Source: Mycobacterium rhizamassiliense (GTDB lineage Bacteria > Actinomycetota > Actinomycetes > Mycobacteriales > Mycobacteriaceae). From it: 64,000 bases of DNA. The notes beneath the pieces were generated by a model. The model searched no databases. It was not told the origin of the DNA and saw nothing but the letters and a program-made list of their open reading frames with translations. Position numbers and translations under genes: made by a program. The stretch spans positions 2,652,315 through 2,716,314 of the forward strand of contig NZ_LT721901.1 in the NCBI RefSeq assembly GCF_900157375.1, read 5' to 3'. This document shows, in pieces, positions 44,390 through 52,699 of the stretch (positions within the stretch are counted from its first letter, which is position 1; the number at the start of each line of letters is the position of its first letter).

Positions 44390-45588
44390 GACGGCACTCG
44401 CTGAATGATGGTGCCGGTGCCCAATCCGCCGCCGCAGCACATCGTGACTAGGCCCAGGTCGGCCTCGCGTCGTTCAAGTTCGGCGACCAGCGTCGCAATC
44501 AACCGGGCGCCGGTGGCCCCGACCGCGTGGCCGAGGGCGATCGCACCGCCGTTGACATTGACGCGTTCTGGTTCGACCTTGAGCTCCCGCTGCCAGGCGA
44601 GCACCACCGAAGAGAACGCCTCGTTGACCTCGAAGAGATCAATGTCGGCGACCGATAGATCGTTGCGTTCCAACAGCTTTCGCGTGGCCGGGATGGGTCC
44701 GGTCAGCATGATGATCGGATCGACGCCGACTGTGGTCTGGTCGATGACGCGGGCCCGGATGCGAAGCCCGTGCTCGCGCGCCGCCTCCCGGGAGCAGAGC
44801 AGCACGGCCGCGGCTCCGTCGGAGATGGGCGAGGAGGTGCCCGCCGTGATTCGTCCGCCCTCCGGCCGGAAGACTGGCCGCAATCCGGCCAGCGTGTCGA
44901 CAGTGGTTGCGGGGCGCACGCATTGGTCGCTGTTGCGAATCTCGCCGTCCAGCATCAACGGCACCATCTCGTTGTCGAAGCGGTGCTCGGCGGTCGCGGT
45001 GGCCGCGGCCTTATGGGATCGGGCGGCGAACTCGTCCATCTCTGATCTACTGATGTCCCACCGGTCGGCGATGAGTTCGGCGCTCTCGCCTTGGTGCACG
45101 AACTTGTACCGGTCGCGCAGTTCGGACGGCCAGGGCTCGCCGTACAGCTCGGCGATCTTGGCGGGGGAGTCGATCGGCACGTGGCCCATGTGTTCGACGC
45201 CGCCGGCGATGACGATGTCGTGGGTACCGGACGCGATCAGAGCGGCCGCCATCTCCACGGCCGTCTGCGCCGAGCCGCAGCGGCGGTCCAGGGTCGTTGC
45301 CGGCACCTCAGGCGGGAATCCGGCCTGCAGCCAGGCATTCCGGCCGATATTGCGGGACTGTTCGCCGAACGGTGCAGTGCAGCCGATGATCAGGTCGTCG
45401 ACCGCGGCGGGGCGGATTCCGGTGCGGTTGATCAGGTCGGTGTAGCACGCTGCGAGGATCACGTTGGGGTGTACGTCGCGATACCAACCGCGTTCGGGAT
45501 GTGACTTGCCGATGGGTGTGCGCACCGCCTCGGCGATGAAGACCGCCCGTCCGGCCCGGGTGAAGGGTCCGTCGACTTGGGCAACCAC
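44386..45588 (-). CDS. Acetyl-CoA acetyltransferase/3-ketoacyl-CoA thiolase
   Basis: A 400-residue thiolase with nucleophile Cys104 (LDRRCGSAQTA), the histidine of GGAIALGHAVGATGAR and the second catalytic cysteine at TMCCGGGLG (about 385). The N-terminal AVFIAEAVRTPIGK is typical. It performs the last beta-oxidation step. Full length, intact, and separated by a single base from the SDR start upstream would read; it lies immediately after the SDR gene at 45589. Substrate range (steroid, terpenoid or fatty acid) cannot be told from sequence. Confidence 0.92.
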   Translation of the reverse strand: MVAQVDGPFTRAGRAVFIAEAVRTPIGKSHPERGWYRDVHPNVILAACYTDLINRTGIRPAAVDDLIIGCTAPFGEQSRNIGRNAWLQAGFPPEVPATTLDRRCGSAQTAVEMAAALIASGTHDIVIAGGVEHMGHVPIDSPAKIAELYGEPWPSELRDRYKFVHQGESAELIADRWDISRSEMDEFAARSHKAAATATAEHRFDNEMVPLMLDGEIRNSDQCVRPATTVDTLAGLRPVFRPEGGRITAGTSSPISDGAAAVLLCSREAAREHGLRIRARVIDQTTVGVDPIIMLTGPIPATRKLLERNDLSVADIDLFEVNEAFSSVVLAWQRELKVEPERVNVNGGAIALGHAVGATGARLIATLVAELERREADLGLVTMCCGGGLGTGTIIQRVPS

Positions 45589-46359
45589 CTAGATCACCGT
45601 CCCGCCGTCAACAGGTAGTACCTGGCCGGTGATGTAGCTGCCGGCATCCGACGCCAGGAACAGAAAACTCGGTGCAATCTCCTCCGGGATGGCCCAGCGC
45701 GCCAACGGAATACGGGCCAGTGTCTTGGCTGCCAACTTCTCGTTCGCGCGGATGTTGGCTGTCATGGCGGTTGCGGCCAGTGGCGCGATCGCGTTCACGG
45801 TCACCGATTTGCGGGCTAATTCACGGGCGAGTGACTTCGTCAGTCCGATGATTCCCGCCTTGGCTGCGCCGTAGTTAACCTGGCCGATGGTTCCCGTCAG
45901 GCCGGCCGCAGAGGTGACGTTGATGATTCGTCCTCGGCCGTCATCGGGCAGAAGCCCTTGTGCGGCGTGGCTGCACAGGAAACTGCCGACGAGATGGATG
46001 TCGAGGATCCGGCGGAAGATCTCCTCGGTCTGGTCGGCGAACATGGCCGGGGCGACCGCCCCGGCATTGTTGACAAGGATATGCAGCGTCCCGCCGGTCA
46101 GGGCAGCGGCCCGCGCCACGGCCTCTTCGGCCGACGCCGCGTCACGCACATCGAATGCAAAGGGATCCGCGTTGCCGCCGCCGGTGATGATCGCCTCGGC
46201 GACCGTTGCGGCGGCGTCCTTGTCGACGTCGGTGACCAGCACGGCCGCACCGGCGTCGGCGAATGCTTTTGCGACGGCAGCGCCGACACCGCCGCCGGCC
46301 CCCGTCACCAATGCCGATCGGCCGTCAAGGCGGAAGACCTCGGCCAGTTCACGTGTCAT
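45589..46359 (-). CDS. SDR-family oxidoreductase
   Basis: A 256-residue short-chain dehydrogenase with TGAGGGVGAAVAKAF for NAD(P), NNAGAVAPAMF, and catalytic Ser...Tyr-x3-Lys in NVTSAAGLTG and VNYGAAKAG. C-terminus LPVDGGTVI as in FabG-like 3-hydroxyacyl-CoA dehydrogenases. Its ATG overlaps the stop of the acyl-CoA dehydrogenase upstream by one base. It likely acts after hydration in the same beta-oxidation cycle; the operon's other SDR (41445) may serve a different chain length or a ring. Confidence 0.9.
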   Translation of the reverse strand: MTRELAEVFRLDGRSALVTGAGGGVGAAVAKAFADAGAAVLVTDVDKDAAATVAEAIITGGGNADPFAFDVRDAASAEEAVARAAALTGGTLHILVNNAGAVAPAMFADQTEEIFRRILDIHLVGSFLCSHAAQGLLPDDGRGRIINVTSAAGLTGTIGQVNYGAAKAGIIGLTKSLARELARKSVTVNAIAPLAATAMTANIRANEKLAAKTLARIPLARWAIPEEIAPSFLFLASDAGSYITGQVLPVDGGTVI

Positions 46360-47525
46360 CAGTAGCTCCTCGGCAGACCGAGCACGTGCGAACCCAGGAA
46401 GTTGAGGATCATCTCCTGGCTGATCGGTGCGATCCGGGTCAGTCGCGCCTCACGGAAGTATCGCGCCACGTGGTACTCCTCCGAGTAACCCATGCCACCG
46501 TGGGTCTGCAACGCTCGATCTGCGGCGTTGAAACCGGCTTCGGCACAGAGGTATTTGGCGGTGTTGGCCTCCCGCCCGCACGGTTTGCCGCTGTCATAGA
46601 GCCAGGTAGCCTTGCGCAACATCAACTCGGCGGCATCCAGTTGCGCCAACGAGTCGGCCAGCGGGAATTGGATACCCTGGTTCATCCCGATCGGGCGTCC
46701 GAATACTTCGCGCTCGTTGCCGTAGCGAACCGCCGCGCGCAGGGCGGCGCGGCCAATTCCGAGCGCTTCGGCAGCGATCAGACAGCGTTCGGGGTTCAGG
46801 CCGTCGAGGATGTACTGAAAACCCTTGCCCTCCTCACCGACTCGATCTTCGACGGGGATTTCCAGGCCGTCGATGAACAACTCATTGGAGGTCACGGCGT
46901 TACGGCCCATCTTCAGGATCGGCCGAATCTCGACTTTGCTGCGGTCGAGGTCGGTCAGGAACAACGTCAGGCCGTCGGTCTTACGGGTGACGTCTTCGAA
47001 TTTGGTTGTGCGGGTGAGTAACAGAATCTTTTCGGATTCCATCGCCTTGGAGATCCACACCTTCCGTCCGTTGACCAGATAGTGATCGCCCTGGCGGTGC
47101 GCGAATGTGGTGATGCGCGTGGTGTCCAGCCCCGCACCCGGTTCGGTGACCCCGAAGCAGACGTGCAAATCACCTGTCACTATGCGGGGCAGCGTGCGCG
47201 CCTTCAGGTCGGCGGAACCATGCACGATCACCGGATGCATGCCGAAGATCGACATGTGGATCGAGCTGGCGCCGTTCATTCCAGCGCCGGACGCGGCGAC
47301 CTCCTCGAGCAGGATCGAGGCCTCGGTGATGCCGTAGCCGTGGCCGCCGTACTCCTCAGGTGCAGTGATGCCCAGCCAACCCCCGCCGGCGAAGGCGTCG
47401 TAGAACTCCTGCGGGAATTCGTGGTTGTGGTCCTTGGTCATCCAGTAGTGGTCGTCGAACTTGCCGGCGAGCTCCGCCACCGCGGAACGGATCGTCTGCT
47501 GATCGTCGGTTAACTCGAAGTCCAC
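46359..47525 (-). CDS. Acyl-CoA dehydrogenase (FadE family)
   Basis: A 388-residue flavin acyl-CoA dehydrogenase. Landmarks: CFGVTEPGAGLDTTRI and RKVWISKAM (FAD site), GNEREVFGRPIG and HGGMGYSEEYHVARYFR. Where the canonical catalytic Glu (YEGT) stands, this sequence has RIAPISQEM, so the base must lie elsewhere or the enzyme pairs with the neighbouring FadE at 47604. GTG 47525 (VDFELTDDQQ) matches the usual family start; the longer frame crosses the operator. Start of the long leftward operon, with TGGTCAGACCA-like sites just upstream. Confidence 0.9.
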   Translation of the reverse strand: MDFELTDDQQTIRSAVAELAGKFDDHYWMTKDHNHEFPQEFYDAFAGGGWLGITAPEEYGGHGYGITEASILLEEVAASGAGMNGASSIHMSIFGMHPVIVHGSADLKARTLPRIVTGDLHVCFGVTEPGAGLDTTRITTFAHRQGDHYLVNGRKVWISKAMESEKILLLTRTTKFEDVTRKTDGLTLFLTDLDRSKVEIRPILKMGRNAVTSNELFIDGLEIPVEDRVGEEGKGFQYILDGLNPERCLIAAEALGIGRAALRAAVRYGNEREVFGRPIGMNQGIQFPLADSLAQLDAAELMLRKATWLYDSGKPCGREANTAKYLCAEAGFNAADRALQTHGGMGYSEEYHVARYFREARLTRIAPISQEMILNFLGSHVLGLPRSY

Positions 47526-47552
47526 GCTGATCTCCGTTTCACAAAGGCAGAA

Positions 47553-47581
47553 TGGTCTGAATAATACTAATGGACAGACCA
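47553..47581. promoter_or_regulatory. GntR-type operator, one half-site plus one imperfect copy
   Basis: A TGGTCTGA half-site (47553-47560) is followed by TGGACAGACCA (47571-47581), which differs from the perfect palindrome by one base. They lie in front of the leftward acyl-CoA dehydrogenase gene starting at 47525. Confidence 0.5.
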
Positions 47582-47603
47582 AAAGAAAAGGCGGGCCTCG
47601 TCG

Positions 47604-48692
47604 TCATGAGACGGCCGGCAGGATCGGCAGCATCGAGGCGATCTGTTCGTTCCACGCCTCGGGCGAGCCGAACAGGATGCGGTTGAGCTTGGCCCGCTTG
47701 TAGAACAATTGCAGGTCGTATTCCCAGGTGTACCCGATGGCGCCGTGCACGGTCAGCGCCGAGTCGGCAAGCTCAGCGCAGTGCGCGGTCACCTGGGCCT
47801 TGGCGGCCGCTGCGTGAAGGCTGGCCTCGGGTCCTCGGTGTTGGAGCGAGGCGGCCGCGAACAGCGCGATGGATTGACCGGCTTCTATGGTGACCAGCAT
47901 CTGCGCACAAGCGTGCTTGACAGCCTGGAAGGCTGCGATCGGGCGACCAAATTGCTTGCGCTGCTTGGCGTATTCTACGGTCATGTCGAGCATGCGCTCG
48001 GCCGCGCCGACAGCGTCGGCGGCCACCAGGACGGCGGCACGGTCCGCGAGCCCGGTAAGCGCGGCTTTGGTGTCCTCGTCTAAGTCGACGGGGCGACCAA
48101 CCGCAGAGTCGAAGAGTACGTCGCCAACGGCGCGGGAACGATCTAATAGTGCCCGCGGCCGAACGTCCACGCCGTCCGCGTGGCGCTCGACGATACACAG
48201 CAGAGTTGCGCCCTCTGGTGTACTCGCCGGAACCAGGAAGTGGTCGCCTTCGTTAGCGGCCACCACGCACGGCACCTGCCCGCTGAGTCGCCCGTCGCGG
48301 CACTGCACCTCGATGTGCACGGCCGGAATTCGATCGCTGCGTACCGCCGCAACGGTCAGTTCGCTTCCTTCCAGGGCCGCCTGCGTCAACGCAGGTTCGC
48401 CTGCAAGTGCATCCGTGGCCACCGCTCGGGCCAGCCACCGGGCCGAAGGCGCGGCCACACGTCCCAGTTCCCGGGCGGTCAGCGCCAGCTCGAGCAATCC
48501 GCCACCTTGACCGCCGAGGGCCTCGTCGAAACCCACTCCGGCCCAACCGTCCCCGGTCAGCAAATCGTCGAATTCCCGCTGATCGCCGTTGTCGATCCAG
48601 GACCGTACTTGCTCGGGTGCGGCTCTTGCTGCCAGCCACTCGCGCAGTGAGTCCGCGTAGAGGTTCTGCTCGTCCGACAGCTCCCAATGCAT
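47604..48692 (-). CDS. Acyl-CoA dehydrogenase (FadE family), short subunit
   Basis: A 362-residue acyl-CoA dehydrogenase homologue with DGWAGVGFDEALGGQGGGLLE, QRKQFGRPIAAFQAVKHACAQM and VHGAIGYTWEYDLQLFYKRAK. The FAD/substrate motifs are weaker than in its neighbour, and the catalytic-Glu position reads RILFGSPEAW. Adjacent FadE pairs of one fuller and one shorter subunit form alpha2-beta2 enzymes in mycobacterial steroid breakdown; 46359 and 47604 fit that pattern. A further copy of the palindrome lies upstream at 48763, shared with the divergent GntR gene. Confidence 0.88.
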   Translation of the reverse strand: MHWELSDEQNLYADSLREWLAARAAPEQVRSWIDNGDQREFDDLLTGDGWAGVGFDEALGGQGGGLLELALTARELGRVAAPSARWLARAVATDALAGEPALTQAALEGSELTVAAVRSDRIPAVHIEVQCRDGRLSGQVPCVVAANEGDHFLVPASTPEGATLLCIVERHADGVDVRPRALLDRSRAVGDVLFDSAVGRPVDLDEDTKAALTGLADRAAVLVAADAVGAAERMLDMTVEYAKQRKQFGRPIAAFQAVKHACAQMLVTIEAGQSIALFAAASLQHRGPEASLHAAAAKAQVTAHCAELADSALTVHGAIGYTWEYDLQLFYKRAKLNRILFGSPEAWNEQIASMLPILPAVS

Positions 48693-48760
48693 CGCTTCTC
48701 CCAGTGGTCGTTACCGGTGACCGGCAATGGTGCCGACGTGGTTGGTCGTCAGGTGGTAAT

Positions 48761-48776
48761 TTGGGTCTGACCATAA
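48761..48776. promoter_or_regulatory. GntR-type operator before gntR and fadE
   Basis: TTATGGTCAGACCCAAA on the minus strand, one base off the perfect palindrome, between the divergent acyl-CoA dehydrogenase (start 48692) and GntR (start 48795) genes. It ends about 20 bases before the GntR start, as expected for autoregulation. Confidence 0.55.
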
Positions 48777-48794
48777 GTCCATTGAGGAGGCGTG

Positions 48795-49550
48795 ATGGAG
48801 GGTGACGGCGCGCGGTCTGCCATCACGCTTGGACCGGTGGACGTGCCGAAGGCACCCGATGTGCTGGCACGCGAATTGCGCGAGCGGATTCTCAGCGGTG
48901 AACTGAAAGAAGGCGCCGCGCTTCCTGCTGAACGTGAGTTGGTCAAACAAACCCAGATGAGCCGCGCGACAGTACGTGAAGCGCTCAGGATTCTGGAGGT
49001 GCAGAACCTGGTGCGGGTCAAGGCGGGTCGGGCTGGCGGTGCGTTCGTCCAACGTCCGACCACGGCTTCGATGGCCAAGTCGGTGAGCACGTTGATCCGC
49101 GGTCGGCAAATCAAGCTGGCGGATTTGATGGAGACGCGCGAAGCATTGGAGCCGTTTTGTGCCGAGCTTGCCGCGATCAAGCGCACCGAAGCGGATCTGG
49201 CGACGCTGGATCGCGCGAACGGTGCCATTGCCGCTCCGGACGCCGACCTGTCGCAGTTCCTGCAGGCCAACGTTGACTGGCACGTGGGAGTGGCAATTGC
49301 GAGTCACAATGAGCTCTTGATCGGCTTCATGACCGCGCTGTCGCAGGCTATCTATACCGGCACGGAGAATGCCGCGTTCGTCGATGACTCCGTGCGCGCA
49401 GCGACCGCGCGCGCGCACAAGTCGGTCACCAAGGCGATCCGTGACAAGGACGCCGAGACAGCCGGGCGCCGAATGCGCACACATGTGCATACCTACGCGG
49501 CGGCTGCTCTGAAAGTGGATCAACGGGACTCCATCACGGTCGACAATTGA
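48795..49550 (+). CDS. GntR-family (FadR subfamily) transcriptional regulator
   Basis: A 251-residue regulator: winged helix-turn-helix of GntR type (about 20-85, LPAERELVKQTQMSRATVRE, then LRILEVQNLVRVKAGRAGGAF) and an all-helical FCD ligand domain (about 100-240) with the metal-type histidines in NVDWHVGVAIASHNE and MRTHVHTYAAAAL. ATG 48795 follows GAGGAGG. It is the only rightward gene in a leftward catabolic region and has an operator copy in front of its own start. It probably represses the catabolic operons until an acyl-CoA or acid inducer binds. Its last 31 bases overlap the convergent acyl-CoA synthetase gene. Confidence 0.9.
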   Translation: MEGDGARSAITLGPVDVPKAPDVLARELRERILSGELKEGAALPAERELVKQTQMSRATVREALRILEVQNLVRVKAGRAGGAFVQRPTTASMAKSVSTLIRGRQIKLADLMETREALEPFCAELAAIKRTEADLATLDRANGAIAAPDADLSQFLQANVDWHVGVAIASHNELLIGFMTALSQAIYTGTENAAFVDDSVRAATARAHKSVTKAIRDKDAETAGRRMRTHVHTYAAAALKVDQRDSITVDN

Positions 49551-51490
49551 GCTGCCGCAACGACATCGCGTATAGCAGCGACGGCATCTGGGTTTTCCGC
49601 TCCGGAAAGGTCACCCGGGTCGGTGCCGAGCGCGGCGGCCCGGATCGCACGGCGCAGGATCTTGGCCGACCTCGTCTTGGGTAGCGCGTCGACCCGCCAG
49701 ATCTTCGAGGGGGCGAACGGTTTGCCCAGCTCCGTGCCGACGAGCGTCTTCAGCTCGCCAGCAACGGTGTCATCGTCGAGATCGGTATCGGGTCTGGCGA
49801 CCCAGAACGCCCATACAACTTCACCTTTCAGCGGGTCGGGCATTCCGACCGCTGCGGCCTCGCTCACCGCGGGATGGATTGTCAGCGCCGACTCCACCTC
49901 AGCCGGTGCCAGTCGCTTGCCCGCAACGTTCATGACGTCGTCGGAGCGGCCCAGGATGAACCACTGGCCGTGTTCGTCCACCATGGCGAAGTCTCCGTGG
50001 GTCCACAGGCCAGGGAAGCGTGACCAGTAGGCGTCGAGGTACCTCTGGTCGTCCTTCCAGACGCCACGCGTCATCGATGGCCACGGTTGCCGGCAGACCA
50101 GTTCGCCGACCTGCCCGCGGATGGATTGGCCCTTGTCGTCGACGACGTCGACGTCCATGCCCAGCGACGGTCCTCCGAGGGAACAGCTGAGGATCGGTTC
50201 GACTGGATAGGGGGCCAGGAAGGAGCCGCCGACCTCGGTTCCTCCAGAGAAGTTGATGATGGGTACCCGACCCCCGAACACATCCCGCGCCAGCCAGTCG
50301 TAGGAGTCCGGATCCCACGGCTCACCGGTCGAACCCAGGACGTGCACGGAGGATAGATCCCGGGCGTGAATCTGATCGAGGGCTGATCCCTTCAATGCAC
50401 GGATCAGCGTGGGTGACACACCGAGCATCGAGATCTGCTGCCGGGCAATAAGGTCCCAAAGTCGGTAGCTGTCGGGTACGTCGGGCGACCCTTCGTAGAG
50501 GACGAGGGTGGCTCCGTTGGCGTGGGTTCCGATGATCGACAGCGGACCCATGATCCAGCCCATGTCGGTGATCCAGCAGAACGCCCCATCACGGGTTATG
50601 TCGAACGAGTAGGCGACCTCGCTGGCCGTCTTGACCAGGAAGCCGGCATGGGTGTGCACTGCCCCCTTGGGGCGCCCGGTGGTACCCGAGGTGTAGCCCA
50701 AAAGAAGTGGATGCATCGCCGGGACCAGTTCGGTGGTGAGTTCGGCCGGGTGGTCAGTGAGCTCCGACCAGCTCATCGTGCTGACGTCGACATCGAGTTC
50801 GCCTGCAGCACAGATGTTGTCGACGACAATGAGGTGCTCCACACCTGGGCAGTCCTCAAGGGCGACGGCCAGCTGGGGCAACATCGGCACCTCGCGTCCT
50901 CGGCGGATGGTCCCGTCGGCCGTCACCACTGCTGTGACATCGGCATCGGTGAGCCGGCCGGTGATCGCGGACGCGGCGAATCCGGAGAACAGGGGCACCA
51001 GCACCGCCCCGAGCGCTGCCACCGCGTAGACGGCGACGACCGCTTCCGGGATCATCGGCATGTAGAGCGCGACTGTGTCGCCTCGCCCGATCCCAAGTCG
51101 TTCCAATCCTGCTGTGGCGCTGGCGACTTCGTCGGCCAGTTGGCCGAATGTGAGTGTGGAAGTGTGGCCGTCCTCGGCCTCGTGTTGCACCGCGATACGT
51201 TCCGGATCGGCATCACGCCAGCGCCTCAGACAGGAATCGACAACGTTGAGTTGCGCACCCACGAACCAGTCTGGGTGCTCGATGCCTCGACTCAGGTCGA
51301 CCACTGCGGTGTGCGGGGTGGCGAAGGTTATGCCGAGATCGTCGAGGACGGCATTCCAGTACCACACGGGGTCCGCCACAGAACGGGCTCGCAACTCGTC
51401 GATGCCGGCGAGTCCGTGCCTGCGGGCCAGACGGGTGACGTTGGCGTTGTCGACATAGTCTGGCGATGGCAGCCATCGGTAGGCGTTCAC
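49520..51490 (-). CDS. AMP-forming acyl-CoA synthetase, Acs-like
   Basis: A 656-residue adenylate-forming enzyme, the length of acetyl-/propionyl-CoA synthetases. Motifs: A3 YTSGTTGRPKGAVHTH, A5 region INFSGGTEVGGSF, A7/A8 THGDFAMVDEHGQWFILGR and RSDDVMNVAGKRLAPAEVES, and the C-terminal catalytic Lys in PKTRSAKILRRA. The start is GTG 51490 (VNAYRWLPSP); the longer frame overlaps the upstream FadE. It activates a small or medium acid with CoA; acetoacetate or propionate are candidates given the HMG-CoA-lyase-like gene. Last gene of the operon starting at 54385; overlaps the GntR 3' end. Confidence 0.88.
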   Translation of the reverse strand: MNAYRWLPSPDYVDNANVTRLARRHGLAGIDELRARSVADPVWYWNAVLDDLGITFATPHTAVVDLSRGIEHPDWFVGAQLNVVDSCLRRWRDADPERIAVQHEAEDGHTSTLTFGQLADEVASATAGLERLGIGRGDTVALYMPMIPEAVVAVYAVAALGAVLVPLFSGFAASAITGRLTDADVTAVVTADGTIRRGREVPMLPQLAVALEDCPGVEHLIVVDNICAAGELDVDVSTMSWSELTDHPAELTTELVPAMHPLLLGYTSGTTGRPKGAVHTHAGFLVKTASEVAYSFDITRDGAFCWITDMGWIMGPLSIIGTHANGATLVLYEGSPDVPDSYRLWDLIARQQISMLGVSPTLIRALKGSALDQIHARDLSSVHVLGSTGEPWDPDSYDWLARDVFGGRVPIINFSGGTEVGGSFLAPYPVEPILSCSLGGPSLGMDVDVVDDKGQSIRGQVGELVCRQPWPSMTRGVWKDDQRYLDAYWSRFPGLWTHGDFAMVDEHGQWFILGRSDDVMNVAGKRLAPAEVESALTIHPAVSEAAAVGMPDPLKGEVVWAFWVARPDTDLDDDTVAGELKTLVGTELGKPFAPSKIWRVDALPKTRSAKILRRAIRAAALGTDPGDLSGAENPDAVAAIRDVVAAAQLSTVMESR

Positions 51491-51503
51491 GTTCTGTTGC
51501 CCC

Positions 51504-52694
51504 TCACTCTCGGGGCATGCCGAGGATCCGCTCGGCGACGATGTTGCGCTGGATGAACGTCGATCCGCCCGCGATCGCTGTCCCGCGTGCCTGGTTAGCC
51601 AGGCGCAGCCACCGTTCGCCCGCGGCATCGTCGTTGGGAGAGTCCTTCTCCGGCAACGAGAATTGCCCGTCCAGCTTGGACAGCGACAGGCCGAAGTCGG
51701 CGATGTCTTCGACCAGCGGGCAAAAGAACAGCTTGCCGATTGAGGTGACCGGGCCCGGTGGCGCACCGCTTGCGGCGCCGGTGATCACCCGCTGGCTGAT
51801 CAGATAATGGGTCAGGGCACGGCCGTAGAGATCTGCGACGCGTTGGCGCACCAGCGGATCGGTGCCCAGCGGACTTCCGTCGTCGCCGGTGCGCCCGGCG
51901 ATCTCGGCGATCAGGTCGTTGACCGCTCCGGTGGTGTTGACCCGTCCCGTCGCTATGCCGACGCGTTCGAAGGCAAGAGTGCCCATGGCGACCCGCCACC
52001 CATCGTCGATGTCACCGACGACATCCTCGCCTGGAACGAACACGTCGTCGAGAAACACTTCGTTGAACTCGGCCTCCCCGAGCATGTGCGCAAGGGGACG
52101 GATCCGCACGCCCGCTGACTTCATGTCCAGCAGAAAGTAGGTGATTCCGCGATGTCGGGGTCCTCCGCCGGTGCGGGCCAACAGGATTGCGTGTGCGGCC
52201 AGCTGTGCGCGGCTTGTCCAGATCTTCTGCCCGGTGATCCGCCAGCCGCCGTCGACCTGGACCGCTGCGGTGCGCAGTGAGGCAAGGTCCGAGCCGGATT
52301 CCGGCTCGGAGAACAACTGGCACCAGACGTGCTCGCCAGTGAGGATCGGCCGCAGGTATCGCTTCTGCTGTGCGGCGGTACCGAAGGCGATGATCGTCGG
52401 CCCGGTGAAGTCTTCGCCGATGATGTTGAGACGCTCCGGGGCCTTTGCGCGATCGAGTTCTTCGGTGAATACCGCTTTGAGCTTGGCGTCCGCGCCGCCG
52501 CCGCCGAACTCCTTCGGCCAGGACAGGCCGGCAAAGCCAGCGTCGAACTGTATCCGTTGCCAGCGGGCCCAGTAGTCGCGCTTGTCTTCCAGGCGGTGCG
52601 GCTCGGCCCCGCCGAGCTTCGGCAGGGTCTCGGCGAGCCAGGAGCGAACGCGGTCGCGGAATTCGGCCTCGGCGGGACTGTCGTTAAGATCCAT
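51504..52694 (-). CDS. Acyl-CoA dehydrogenase (FadE family)
   Basis: A 396-residue acyl-CoA dehydrogenase of the FadE17/26-like type. Landmarks: WPKEFGGGGADAKL, CQLFSEPESGSDLASLRTAA, GQKIWTSRAQLA, and a C-terminus GGSTFIQRNIVAERILGMPR, in which the canonical Glu of EGTSEIQR is a Gly. It has a longer insertion than the 46359 and 47604 enzymes. Situated 13 bases after the FadD-type start would end upstream and just before the Acs-like gene. It should oxidise the CoA ester made by its neighbours. Confidence 0.9.
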   Translation of the reverse strand: MDLNDSPAEAEFRDRVRSWLAETLPKLGGAEPHRLEDKRDYWARWQRIQFDAGFAGLSWPKEFGGGGADAKLKAVFTEELDRAKAPERLNIIGEDFTGPTIIAFGTAAQQKRYLRPILTGEHVWCQLFSEPESGSDLASLRTAAVQVDGGWRITGQKIWTSRAQLAAHAILLARTGGGPRHRGITYFLLDMKSAGVRIRPLAHMLGEAEFNEVFLDDVFVPGEDVVGDIDDGWRVAMGTLAFERVGIATGRVNTTGAVNDLIAEIAGRTGDDGSPLGTDPLVRQRVADLYGRALTHYLISQRVITGAASGAPPGPVTSIGKLFFCPLVEDIADFGLSLSKLDGQFSLPEKDSPNDDAAGERWLRLANQARGTAIAGGSTFIQRNIVAERILGMPRE

Positions 52695-52699
52695 GTCCC

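Noticed and set aside
48711..49523. Leftward frame opposite the GntR gene
   Set aside because: Antisense shadow; the GntR protein has clear domains and a strong ribosome site.
50522..51556. Rightward frame of 344 codons opposite the Acs-like gene
   Set aside because: Antisense shadow of a gene with all adenylate-forming motifs.
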